A stretch of 64,000 bases of DNA, taken from NCBI GenBank assembly GCA_011045955.1, contig DSBV01000109.1, positions 42,934 to 106,933 on the forward strand, written 5' to 3'. Position 1 is the first letter of the stretch, and the number at the start of each line of letters is the position of its first letter. The notes beneath the pieces were generated by a model. That model had not been told where the DNA came from. It did not search any database and saw nothing but the letters and a program-made list of their open reading frames with translations. This document shows positions 49,931 to 58,883 of the stretch, one piece after another. The DNA comes from Bacteroidales bacterium (lineage in GTDB: Bacteria; Bacteroidota; Bacteroidia; Bacteroidales; Tenuifilaceae). A program made the position numbers and the translations under genes.

Positions 49931-50311
49931 ATGGATTTCAAAGGATACGTTTTGGTGATTGACGATTCAGTTACGAATCAGGTACTTGTGGAAGCCCTAC
50001 TTGACGAAGAGGGAATCAAGGTGGTTACCGTGAGCAATGCCACTGATGCATTTAAACTTATTGAAAAAGAACTACCAGGCCTTATACTTTTGGATTTACT
50101 TATGCCCAATGTTACAGGAATTGATTTTCTTAAATCTGTCAAGCAGGATGAGCGTGTAAGTGCAATTCCAATTTTCATAGTAACCGCTGCTAACACTGAG
50201 TTTTACCGTAACCAGTGCGAAGTGCTTGGAGTAAAGGATTTCTTCCCAAAACCAGTTGATATACTTTTACTGGTTAAGAGGGTGAAAGAGGTTTTATTGG
50301 CTGGGGCGTAA
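49931..50311 (+). CDS. Single-domain response regulator
   Basis: MDFKGYVLVIDDSVTNQVLVEALLDEEGI...LILLDLLMPNVTGIDFLKSVK...IFIVTAAN...FFPKPVDILLL. Confidence 0.88.
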   Translation: MDFKGYVLVIDDSVTNQVLVEALLDEEGIKVVTVSNATDAFKLIEKELPGLILLDLLMPNVTGIDFLKSVKQDERVSAIPIFIVTAANTEFYRNQCEVLGVKDFFPKPVDILLLVKRVKEVLLAGA

Positions 50312-50322
50312 TTTAAATTGTT

Positions 50323-52056
50323 ATGAAAAAAATCAAGGAGATATCTGAACAGTTTACTGTAATTGATAGTCTTATAGTTGAGATACTAAATTGCGCCGCT
50401 GAGGATTTTTTAGGTCTTAACGAAAGGTTCAAGGAAGCATACGCAAAGTCAACCTCAATCTCAGCAAATGCAGAAGAGGTGTTTGCCGTATATGCTTCCA
50501 GCTATACTAGTGAATCGTTGCTGAATCTCAAGCTACTTTTTAAAAAGTTCAGTCAGGCCAAAAAAGAAACTAACAAGTACGCCGACTCCATAGTAAAAAG
50601 TATTGATGAGGTATATGATATTCTCGATTCCATTGACCTACATAGCAAAAACATTAACCAAAATCTCCTAACCCTCAAGTTTTTGCTAGCCAACCTTAAA
50701 ATTACAGGTATTGAGTCCAACTCAGTTGGAACTACCAAGGAAAAGGATGAACTTTTTATTGAGTTTAACCGATTAGTAAACAAGTCAAAACTAGCAGAGC
50801 TTGAACTTGCCAAGTCGCTTCATGGCAACATGAAGTTTCTTCGCGAGGGTGTTGATAGGGTTAAGAAGAACATGCGAAATGCTAATCAGCCTATTGGTAT
50901 TGCCATTGAAATCATTAACGAATCCATTCTGGTATTTTCGGAAAAACAGCAAGACCTAAGCCTCAATTTACCAAAACTCCAGGAGCATAATGCAAAACTC
51001 CGCGATTCCATTGACAGTATTATCACAAACCTCCAGTACCACGACATAATTCGCCAAAAAATTGAACACGTACAGGTATCGCATAAGGAAATACTAAATA
51101 ACCTCTCCTCTGAAGATGAAAGCGAGCAGAAAAACTATTTAAATCAGATAGCAGAGCTTGTTAACATTCAGTCGGCATTACTGGTTAGGGCAAACAAAGA
51201 GTATCAAAGAGCCATTGAGCAGATAATAGATAAGTTCAAGATCATTGGAAGCATTGCACAAAACATATTGAACCAATGCCGGGATTTAAAAAGAATACAA
51301 GAATCGGATACAGAGCAACCTTTTACAAATGTTGCGCATAAGCTTACAAATACTACGCTACCTGTTAGCAAATACCTTTCCTTACTGGCTAGGGTGAACA
51401 ACTTGCTTCAATCAATTAGGCATAACGTTAGTTTAATGGTTGAAGCCTCTGCTATTGATGATGACGCCAACCGATTCGGTGAGTTGCTGTTAAAAAGAAT
51501 AAAGCAGCCGGAGTTAATGCTTCAATCGAACCTAATTCAACAGATTGAAACAGTTACTTTTGACATCATTACCTCCCGAAGCCAAATAGGCACGCTATAC
51601 ATGCACCTTGAGTCCAAAATATCTGATATTGAGCGATTATCGGAATTGATTTCAGAAAATACTAAATCGCAGGAATGGGAATCAATTCCAACAACGCTTA
51701 AGGAGATAGCTAGTAACCTGCTAGAGTGCGATGAAAAAGTGAGTATTTTACTCAAGGAAAAGTTTCAGGCTAGTAATGATTTAGGCGATATCATCCACAG
51801 GGCTGTAAGCCAGGTTAAGTACTATGAAGTATTTGAGCTAAAAATTCTTGATGTAATAAAACTTCTAAACCAAATATACTCCACATTAACCGGTAAGGAG
51901 GAGAGCCAGTTCGATAGGGATGACCTGGAGTTTATGCGAAAGCTTTATACCATGGAGTCGGAACATCGGATACACAACATGGTTATTAAAGGGAATGCGG
52001 GTATCAACGATTTATCGGAAACAGATCAGGATGAGTCAAACATTGAGTTCTTTTAA
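50323..52056 (+). CDS. Coiled chemosensory accessory protein with CheZ-like DxxxQ motif
   Basis: Predominantly helical; LRDSIDSIITNLQYHDIIRQKIEHVQ resembles FQD-T-Q motifs; C-terminal LEFMRKLYTMESEHRIHNMVI. Confidence 0.6.
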   Translation: MKKIKEISEQFTVIDSLIVEILNCAAEDFLGLNERFKEAYAKSTSISANAEEVFAVYASSYTSESLLNLKLLFKKFSQAKKETNKYADSIVKSIDEVYDILDSIDLHSKNINQNLLTLKFLLANLKITGIESNSVGTTKEKDELFIEFNRLVNKSKLAELELAKSLHGNMKFLREGVDRVKKNMRNANQPIGIAIEIINESILVFSEKQQDLSLNLPKLQEHNAKLRDSIDSIITNLQYHDIIRQKIEHVQVSHKEILNNLSSEDESEQKNYLNQIAELVNIQSALLVRANKEYQRAIEQIIDKFKIIGSIAQNILNQCRDLKRIQESDTEQPFTNVAHKLTNTTLPVSKYLSLLARVNNLLQSIRHNVSLMVEASAIDDDANRFGELLLKRIKQPELMLQSNLIQQIETVTFDIITSRSQIGTLYMHLESKISDIERLSELISENTKSQEWESIPTTLKEIASNLLECDEKVSILLKEKFQASNDLGDIIHRAVSQVKYYEVFELKILDVIKLLNQIYSTLTGKEESQFDRDDLEFMRKLYTMESEHRIHNMVIKGNAGINDLSETDQDESNIEFF

Positions 52057-52069
52057 ATAAACCAAAAAC

Positions 52070-52378
52070 ATGTCAATGCAAGAGAAAAACTTTACCATCG
52101 AAAGGCAGAAAGGTTCATCGCTAGTTACCCTGAGTGGCGATTTAAGTCTCAATAATATCAGCGATATAAAGAGTGAACTGGTAAAGCTATTTAGTGAGGC
52201 TAAACCAACCGATTTGCTCATTAAAAACGCTGAGGTCGTTGACCTCGGTTTTATTCAACTTGTACGCTCCTTTAATTTCTCCATGAACGAGCGAGGCTTA
52301 GAATCGACTGTTAAGTTTGAGTTGACTGCTGACCAGCGCACAATACTTGAACGATCGGGCATAAAATCAGAATATTAA
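52070..52378 (+). CDS. STAS-domain protein
   Basis: FTIERQKGSSLVTLSGDLSLNNISDIKSELVKLFSEAKPTDLLIKNAEVVDLGFIQLVRSF. Confidence 0.8.
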   Translation: MSMQEKNFTIERQKGSSLVTLSGDLSLNNISDIKSELVKLFSEAKPTDLLIKNAEVVDLGFIQLVRSFNFSMNERGLESTVKFELTADQRTILERSGIKSEY

Positions 52379-52399
52379 CAAAATAAATTATCCATTGCT

Positions 52400-52765
52400 A
52401 TGGCAAAAACAATACTAATTGTTGACGATTCCGATAGTATTCGAGAAGTAGTTCGGTTTACCCTTGAGAACGAAGGGTACAATGTGCTTGTTGGTGTTGA
52501 TGGCAAAGATGCCTTAAAACATCTTGATGGTAAAACAATCGATTTGGTGATCACCGATCTTCATATGCCTGAAATGGACGGCATAGAGCTCATTAAGCAT
52601 ATTAGAGCAATGCCGGAGTACGAACGCGTGCCAATCCTATTCCTGACTACCGAATCGCAAACCTCAAAAAAAATGGAAGCTAAAGATGCCGGTGCTACGG
52701 GATGGATTATTAAACCGTTTGTTCCTGCTAAACTCATTTCGGCAATTAATAAAGTGATTAGGTAA
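52400..52765 (+). CDS. cheY: CheY-like response regulator
   Basis: MAKTILIVDDSDSIREVVRFTLENEGYNVLVGVDGKDALKHLDGKTIDLVITDLHMPEMDGIELIKHIRAMPEYERVPILFLTTES...WIIKPFVPAKL. Confidence 0.9.
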   Translation: MAKTILIVDDSDSIREVVRFTLENEGYNVLVGVDGKDALKHLDGKTIDLVITDLHMPEMDGIELIKHIRAMPEYERVPILFLTTESQTSKKMEAKDAGATGWIIKPFVPAKLISAINKVIR

Positions 52766-54792
52766 TGGATAGCTTTAGGAATAAGTTTATAGAGGAGGCT
52801 GCGGAGCTTATTGATAAACTTGAAGTGTCCGTTTTAGAACTTGAGAAAAGCCCCAACGATGAGAAGCTGATTCAACAAGTCTTTAGGGTGATGCACACCC
52901 TTAAGGGCAACAGCGCCATGTTTGGGTTTGACCTTATCGATAGCTTTACGCACAACCTTGAGACCATATACGACATGATTCGTAATGGACAGCTCGAGGT
53001 AAGTAAGGATATATTGAACATAACCTTTTCATCGGTAGATCATCTCAAGGCTATGCTCGACGAGCAAAACTATGAGGATCCCGACTTTAAAACAGTTCAT
53101 GATGGCTTAATGGGGAAAATTAATAGTATCATTAACCCGGGTAACGCTGAAACTGTAACCCAAAAAACTGAAACTACTAAGGAAAAATCCGAATCGCTAT
53201 CTACCTACTACATTCTTTTTGAACCGAATGAGGATATTTTTAAGAACGGAACAAACCCTCTGTACCTTCTTGATGAGCTTTGCTCGTTGGGCGATCATAA
53301 GGTTTTTGCCCATTTCAACAGGCTGCCTGGAATAATGGAAATCATCCCAAACCTTTGCTATACCTACTGGGAGGTATTGCTGGCAACCGATCAGGACGTA
53401 AATGCCATTCATGACGTGTTCATTTTTGTTGAAACCGATTCAAAGCTTGAAATACAAAAGTTGGCGGAGGAGAACCTGCTTGCGGACAAATTATTTGTTG
53501 AAGAAGTTTCGCAGCTCGCAGAGGTTCAAAAGGATGTAGGATTGGTAACCATACAACGTCTGGCAACAAAAGCTGTTGCCCGAATCAATAAGGAAAAGGC
53601 CAAACAGTTCACTAAAGAGCGAATAGCCACTAAGGACAAAACCGCTGCAAGCATTCGCGTGTCGTCCGATAAGCTCGACCATCTCATGAACCTTGTGTCG
53701 GAACTAGTTACCACTCAGGCCCGTTTAAGCCTTTTTGCTGAGCAAACAAATGTTCCAGGATTGGCACCCATAGTTGAAAACGTTCACAAGCTAACCCGCC
53801 AGCTTCGCGATATTGCCTTTAGCATAGTTCTGATACCCATTGAAAACCTATTTGGTCGCTTTCAGAGGCTTGTCAGGGATTTGTCAGCCGAATTGCACAA
53901 AGAGGTCGATTTTATTGTTGAGGGAGCCGATACTGAACTCGACAAAACCATCATTGAAAACCTATCCGACCCCCTGATGCATGTTATCAGGAATAGTATG
54001 GATCATGGTATTGAGGATGCCCGGGTGCGCATAGCCAATGGAAAGCCTGCTAAGGGTAAGATTCACCTGAAAGCATTCTACTCCGGGGCAAGTGTAATAA
54101 TCCAGGTTAGCGATGATGGCGCAGGGATTGATACTGAAACCATACATGCCAAAGCAATTTCAAAAGGTTTGGTGCCATCGGATAAAAAGATGAGCAAGAA
54201 GGAGATTCTTGACCTTATCTTTTTACCCGGATTCTCTACAGCCAGAAAGGTAACCGATGTATCGGGCAGGGGAGTGGGTATGGATGTGGTAAAAAAGAAA
54301 ATTGCCGACATCAGAGGCGAGGTTGAGGTTGAATCGGAAGTTGGCAAGGGAACCACTATTACCATAAAGCTGCCCTTAACCCTTTCAATTATCGATGGGT
54401 TGCTGGTTAGTATTGATAGTTCCCCCTTTGTTATCCCTCTTTCTTCCATCGACAAGATTTATGCGGTTGACAAGGAGAGTGTATACAACTCTTTCAATAA
54501 CCTTGTAACCCTCGATGGAACTCAAATTCCATTCTTTAGCTTACGTAAGGAGTTTAACCTCAAGCCTAGCAATGAGGAACTAGAACAGGTTGTTGTAGTA
54601 AATTTTGAGGATAACAGGGTTGGCCTGGTAGTTGACTATGTAATTGGCGAATACCAAGCTGTGCTTAAACCTTTAGGGAAACACTACAAGAGTCACGATA
54701 TTTTCTCAGGAGCAACAATACTAGGCGATGGTACGGTTGCCCTAGTAATGGACACCAATAAGATTATTAAAATGTTTGCAACAAGGAAGTAA
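52765..54792 (+). CDS. cheA: Chemotaxis histidine kinase CheA
   Basis: HPt VFRVMHTLKGNSAMFGF; P3 ASIRVSSDKLDHLMNLVSELVTTQARL; DPLMHVIRNSMDHGIE; GRGVGMDVVKKKI; C-terminal CheW-like domain. Confidence 0.94.
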   Translation: MDSFRNKFIEEAAELIDKLEVSVLELEKSPNDEKLIQQVFRVMHTLKGNSAMFGFDLIDSFTHNLETIYDMIRNGQLEVSKDILNITFSSVDHLKAMLDEQNYEDPDFKTVHDGLMGKINSIINPGNAETVTQKTETTKEKSESLSTYYILFEPNEDIFKNGTNPLYLLDELCSLGDHKVFAHFNRLPGIMEIIPNLCYTYWEVLLATDQDVNAIHDVFIFVETDSKLEIQKLAEENLLADKLFVEEVSQLAEVQKDVGLVTIQRLATKAVARINKEKAKQFTKERIATKDKTAASIRVSSDKLDHLMNLVSELVTTQARLSLFAEQTNVPGLAPIVENVHKLTRQLRDIAFSIVLIPIENLFGRFQRLVRDLSAELHKEVDFIVEGADTELDKTIIENLSDPLMHVIRNSMDHGIEDARVRIANGKPAKGKIHLKAFYSGASVIIQVSDDGAGIDTETIHAKAISKGLVPSDKKMSKKEILDLIFLPGFSTARKVTDVSGRGVGMDVVKKKIADIRGEVEVESEVGKGTTITIKLPLTLSIIDGLLVSIDSSPFVIPLSSIDKIYAVDKESVYNSFNNLVTLDGTQIPFFSLRKEFNLKPSNEELEQVVVVNFEDNRVGLVVDYVIGEYQAVLKPLGKHYKSHDIFSGATILGDGTVALVMDTNKIIKMFATRK

Positions 54793-54812
54793 CAACCTAA
54801 TAATTTTTTACA

Positions 54813-55325
54813 ATGGATACCGAGAACAAAAATCAAATCAAATCATATCTTACCTTTAAGCTAGGTAACGAGGAGTTTGCTGCACATGTTGGCAAGGTAT
54901 TGAATATCCTGGAGTTGACCCCTATTACAAAGGTGCCTAAAGCGCCTGAATACCTGAAAGGGGTAATTAACCTAAGGGGGGCTATACTACCTGTAATAGA
55001 TACACGCATAAAGTTTGGAATGCCTGAAACCGAATACACCAACAACACCTGTATCATTGTGCTGGATATTGATGTTGATGGCGAATCGGTTCATGTTGGG
55101 GCCATTGTCGATTCCGTGCAAGCAGTTCTGGAGATAGATAATAGCCAGATAATGCCTTTACCAACCCTGGGCAGTCGCTATAAGTCGGAATTTATAATCG
55201 GTATGGCAAAGGTTGATGAGCGATTTATCATCATTCTTAACATGGATGCCATTTTTTCAGTGGATGAGATTACATCTATTGTTGATTCTAACCAGACAAT
55301 TAACGAGGAAACCGATCCACAATAG
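54813..55325 (+). CDS. cheW: Chemotaxis coupling protein CheW
   Basis: SYLTFKLGNEEFAAHVGKVLNILELTPITKVPKAPEYLKGVINLRGAILPVIDTRIKFG. Confidence 0.93.
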   Translation: MDTENKNQIKSYLTFKLGNEEFAAHVGKVLNILELTPITKVPKAPEYLKGVINLRGAILPVIDTRIKFGMPETEYTNNTCIIVLDIDVDGESVHVGAIVDSVQAVLEIDNSQIMPLPTLGSRYKSEFIIGMAKVDERFIIILNMDAIFSVDEITSIVDSNQTINEETDPQ

Positions 55326-55339
55326 TAATTCTTTAATAT

Positions 55340-56194
55340 ATGCAGGCCGATGAGTTTGTGGATTACTACAAGCTACAGCTTACCGACGATGAGTTTAAAC
55401 GGCTTAGTGCATTAATCTACAAGGAGAGCGGTATTAAACTTCCACCTATAAAAAAGGTAATGCTGCAATGCCGCCTCCAGAAAAGGTTAAAACACTTAAA
55501 AATTGGCTCTTTTAAGGCTTATATTGAATATCTTTTCAGTCGCGAAGGCTTTGATAGCGAGATTATTCATATGTTGGATGTGGTTAGCACCAACAAAACT
55601 GATTTTTTCCGTGAGCCAGCCCATTTCGAGTTTTTATCAACCGAATTACTTCCCGCGTATTACGAGGCAAATAAGTCGGGTATTTTTAAGGTTTGGAGTG
55701 CAGGCTGTTCAAGCGGTGAAGAACCCTACACCCTCGCCATGGTGCTTTTTGAGTTTGCTGAAGCACACCCTGGCTTTAACTTTTCCATTTTTGCTACCGA
55801 TATCTCTACCCGAATTCTTCAAACAGCAATTGATGCCATATACAAAGAGGAAAAAGTTGAGGGTATCCCTCTAACTCTTAAGCGGAAATACGTGCTAAGG
55901 AGCAAGGATAGAGCAAACCCTACCATCAAAATGGCTCCTCATGTTCGCACCAAGGTAACCTTTGCCCGTTTAAACCTCATGGATTCCAGTTACGATACCA
56001 GGCACTTGTTCGATGTTGTTTTTTGCCGAAACGTACTTATTTACTTTGATAGGAACACCCAAGAAGCTGTTATTAATAAACTGTGCCAACGTATAAAACC
56101 CTATGGCTACCTAGTTTTGGGGCATTCCGAATCGATTTTAAACATGAATGTGCCGCTTAAACAGGTAAAACCTACTATTTACCGGAAAGTATAA
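55340..56194 (+). CDS. cheR: Chemoreceptor methyltransferase CheR
   Basis: TNKTDFFREPAHFEFL; KVWSAGCSSGEEPYTLAMVL; FDVVFCRNVLIYFDRNTQEAVINKLCQRIKPYGYLVLGHSES. Confidence 0.94.
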   Translation: MQADEFVDYYKLQLTDDEFKRLSALIYKESGIKLPPIKKVMLQCRLQKRLKHLKIGSFKAYIEYLFSREGFDSEIIHMLDVVSTNKTDFFREPAHFEFLSTELLPAYYEANKSGIFKVWSAGCSSGEEPYTLAMVLFEFAEAHPGFNFSIFATDISTRILQTAIDAIYKEEKVEGIPLTLKRKYVLRSKDRANPTIKMAPHVRTKVTFARLNLMDSSYDTRHLFDVVFCRNVLIYFDRNTQEAVINKLCQRIKPYGYLVLGHSESILNMNVPLKQVKPTIYRKV

Positions 56195-56205
56195 AGTTAA
56201 CTACT

Positions 56206-57117
56206 ATGGCTAAAAAAACTGAAGAATTAACCGATAGCGAACTGCTTGCTGAGCTCCAGCGCAGGTTTGAGCTTAACAAGAAAGCTCTCGATGAGCTAAA
56301 AGTTCTGAATGCTGAGTTGAAGCAGGTAAACAAGAAGTTGGAGGAGTCCGAAGCCTTGAAGTCGCACTTTATTTCAAACATCACCAATGAGATTATTAAC
56401 CCATTTACCTCAATAATAGGACTTTCCAAGGCAATACTCTCAGTTGATAAGGAGAACTGGAAAAAGGTTATTTCCATGGTGGCCCTAATCCACTCCGAGG
56501 CATTTAACCTCGATTTTCAGTTTCGGAATATCTTTGTGGCTGCTAAGATTGAAGCTGGCGAAATACAACCCGAGATCATGCAGGTTGATGTTAACAACCT
56601 GCTCGAAAGTGTTATTGAGTCGTTTAAGTATGAACTACGCAAAAAGAATTTAAAGGTTGAATATTCCTACAACTCAGATCCGTCCATTGATAACCCAAAG
56701 ATTTTTAAAACCGACCCCGAGAAGTTAAAGTTAATAATAGCAAACCTACTAAGCAATGCAGTGAATTTCAGTTTTGAGGGAGGCATTATTGAGATAATTG
56801 CACAGCGTACAACTAACCAGCTTACTATTTGCGTAAAAGACCATGGTATTGGCATTTCAAAAGAAAATCACAAGATAATATTCGATAGGTTTAAGCGACT
56901 CGATACCGGAATTAATTCTTTGAACCGTGGTCATGGATTAGGATTATCTGTAAATAAGGCTATTATTGATATGCTCAATGGTAGCATTGAAATTGAGAGC
57001 GAACTTGGCAAAGGCGCATGCTTCACAATTTCAATACCCGAACCCAACATTGACGTTGACGATTTAGCCACTGATGCCAACGAGATGTTTTTTGATCAGG
57101 ACGCAGAAATTTTTTAA
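56206..57117 (+). CDS. Histidine-kinase-like HATPase protein with atypical (His-less) dimerisation box
   Basis: Coiled N-terminus; KSHFISNITNEIINPFTSIIGLSKAIL; N-box IIANLLSNAVNFS; DHGIGISKENHKIIFDRFKR; GHGLGLSVNKAI. Confidence 0.88.
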   Translation: MAKKTEELTDSELLAELQRRFELNKKALDELKVLNAELKQVNKKLEESEALKSHFISNITNEIINPFTSIIGLSKAILSVDKENWKKVISMVALIHSEAFNLDFQFRNIFVAAKIEAGEIQPEIMQVDVNNLLESVIESFKYELRKKNLKVEYSYNSDPSIDNPKIFKTDPEKLKLIIANLLSNAVNFSFEGGIIEIIAQRTTNQLTICVKDHGIGISKENHKIIFDRFKRLDTGINSLNRGHGLGLSVNKAIIDMLNGSIEIESELGKGACFTISIPEPNIDVDDLATDANEMFFDQDAEIF

Positions 57118-57126
57118 CGCCGGTTG

Positions 57127-57636
57127 ATGGAGCATTTCAAGTCACATTACCTATACCCTGCATCGCTATTTGCCGATAAAGAGCCCCATGTTGTTACCAC
57201 AATTCTGGGCTCATGTGTTGCTGTATGCCTTTACGATTCTGAGTTAAAGCATGGCGGAATTAACCACTACATGCTGCCATTGTGGAATGGACAAGGGCTT
57301 GCAAGTCCAAGGTATGGCAATATTGCCATAGATCGATTGATTGATAGAATGATTGCTCTGGGCTCAAAAAAGGAAAATCTTAAGGCAAAAGTATTTGGGG
57401 GAGGTGAGGTGCTTGAAACAAGTCTGGACAACTTCCATATAGGCCAACGTAACATCGCTATCGCCCTGGAACTTTTGGCTGAACACGGAATTCCAGTAGT
57501 AGCTAAAAGCGTTGGTGGTAACCAGGGACGAAAGATTGAGTATGATACCGCAACAGGTGAAGTTCGCCATAAGTTTATTCAAAAAACACTAAACCCCAAT
57601 GAGGTTAAAAGTATAAGTTCCAAAAAGACTAAGTAA
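57127..57636 (+). CDS. cheD: Chemoreceptor glutamine deamidase CheD
   Basis: HVVTTILGSCVAVCLYDSELKHGGINHYMLP; AKVFGGGEVLE. Confidence 0.93.
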   Translation: MEHFKSHYLYPASLFADKEPHVVTTILGSCVAVCLYDSELKHGGINHYMLPLWNGQGLASPRYGNIAIDRLIDRMIALGSKKENLKAKVFGGGEVLETSLDNFHIGQRNIAIALELLAEHGIPVVAKSVGGNQGRKIEYDTATGEVRHKFIQKTLNPNEVKSISSKKTK

Positions 57637-57680
57637 ATTGCGCAGTATTTTTATGGCCATTAATATTAAAGTTGATGTAA

Positions 57681-58775
57681 ATGGCTGACATGCTGAATAG
57701 AATAAAAGTGCTGATTGTTGACGATTCAGCATTAGTTAGGCAAACGTTAATGGAGATTATCTCATCCGATTCCGAGCTGGAGGTTATTGGAACTGCAGCC
57801 GACCCGTACTTTGCAGCCCGTAAAATGGCTGAGGTAACCCCCGATGTAATAACTCTCGACATTGAAATGCCCCGGATGGATGGACTCACCTTCCTACGTA
57901 AAATAATGTCACAGCACCCCATACCGGTTGTAATCATATCGAGCCTTACAAGCCGGGCTACTGAAATGGGGATGCGTGCCCTTGAGCACGGCGCAGTTGA
58001 ATTGATTACTAAGCCGCAGGTAAATACCAAAGTTTTTCTCGAAGAATCAAAGATTATCATTTGCGATGCAATTAAAGCTGCCGCTCGCAGCAAAATAGCA
58101 AGACGTAAAGTTCTTACACCTCCTATTGTTGAGCCAAAACTCTCAGCCGATGTTATTATCCCTAAACAGGTTATTCCCTCAGCCCCCCTTACAACTACCG
58201 AGAAAATTATAGCAGTAGGTGCCTCCACGGGTGGAACGGAGGCCATTGTTACATTCTTACAAGCAATGCCTGTTGATTGCCCTGGAATTGTTATAGTACA
58301 GCATATGCCCGAGAAATTTACAACATCGTTTGCTAATCGCTTAAACGATATATGTAAGATTACGGTTAAGGAAGCACAGAATGGCGATGCTGTTCTCCCG
58401 GGGCAAGCGTTAATAGCCCCTGGAAATTACCATATGCTTTTAAAGCGCAGCGGTGCACGATACTATGTTGAGGTGCTACAAGGCCCTCTGGTTAACAGGC
58501 ATAGACCTTCCGTTGATGTTCTTTTCCGCAGCGTTGCACGTTTTGCTGCGCATAACGCTATAGGCGTAATTATGACCGGCATGGGCGACGACGGAGCAAA
58601 AGGTTTGCTTGAAATGAAGGAGGCAGGTGCTCACACAATTGCACAGGACGAAAAATCGTGTGTGGTTTACGGAATGCCTCGTGAAGCCGTAAAACTTGAT
58701 GCAGCATCTGCCCTTTTGCCCTTACAGGATATAGCGAATCATATTATGCAAAGAGTAAAAACACGCTTAAGCTGA
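57681..58775 (+). CDS. cheB: Chemotaxis response regulator methylesterase CheB
   Basis: [79 protein letters not shown]. Confidence 0.94.
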   Translation: MADMLNRIKVLIVDDSALVRQTLMEIISSDSELEVIGTAADPYFAARKMAEVTPDVITLDIEMPRMDGLTFLRKIMSQHPIPVVIISSLTSRATEMGMRALEHGAVELITKPQVNTKVFLEESKIIICDAIKAAARSKIARRKVLTPPIVEPKLSADVIIPKQVIPSAPLTTTEKIIAVGASTGGTEAIVTFLQAMPVDCPGIVIVQHMPEKFTTSFANRLNDICKITVKEAQNGDAVLPGQALIAPGNYHMLLKRSGARYYVEVLQGPLVNRHRPSVDVLFRSVARFAAHNAIGVIMTGMGDDGAKGLLEMKEAGAHTIAQDEKSCVVYGMPREAVKLDAASALLPLQDIANHIMQRVKTRLS

Positions 58776-58883
58776 TAGCTGGAACTTTCCTAGCAAATTA
58801 CTATTTCAATTGAATTAGAATCAATAGATTTGCATATAAGTTGAAAAAATGCTTATTTTTAAACTTCAAAAATTGAGTTATAC

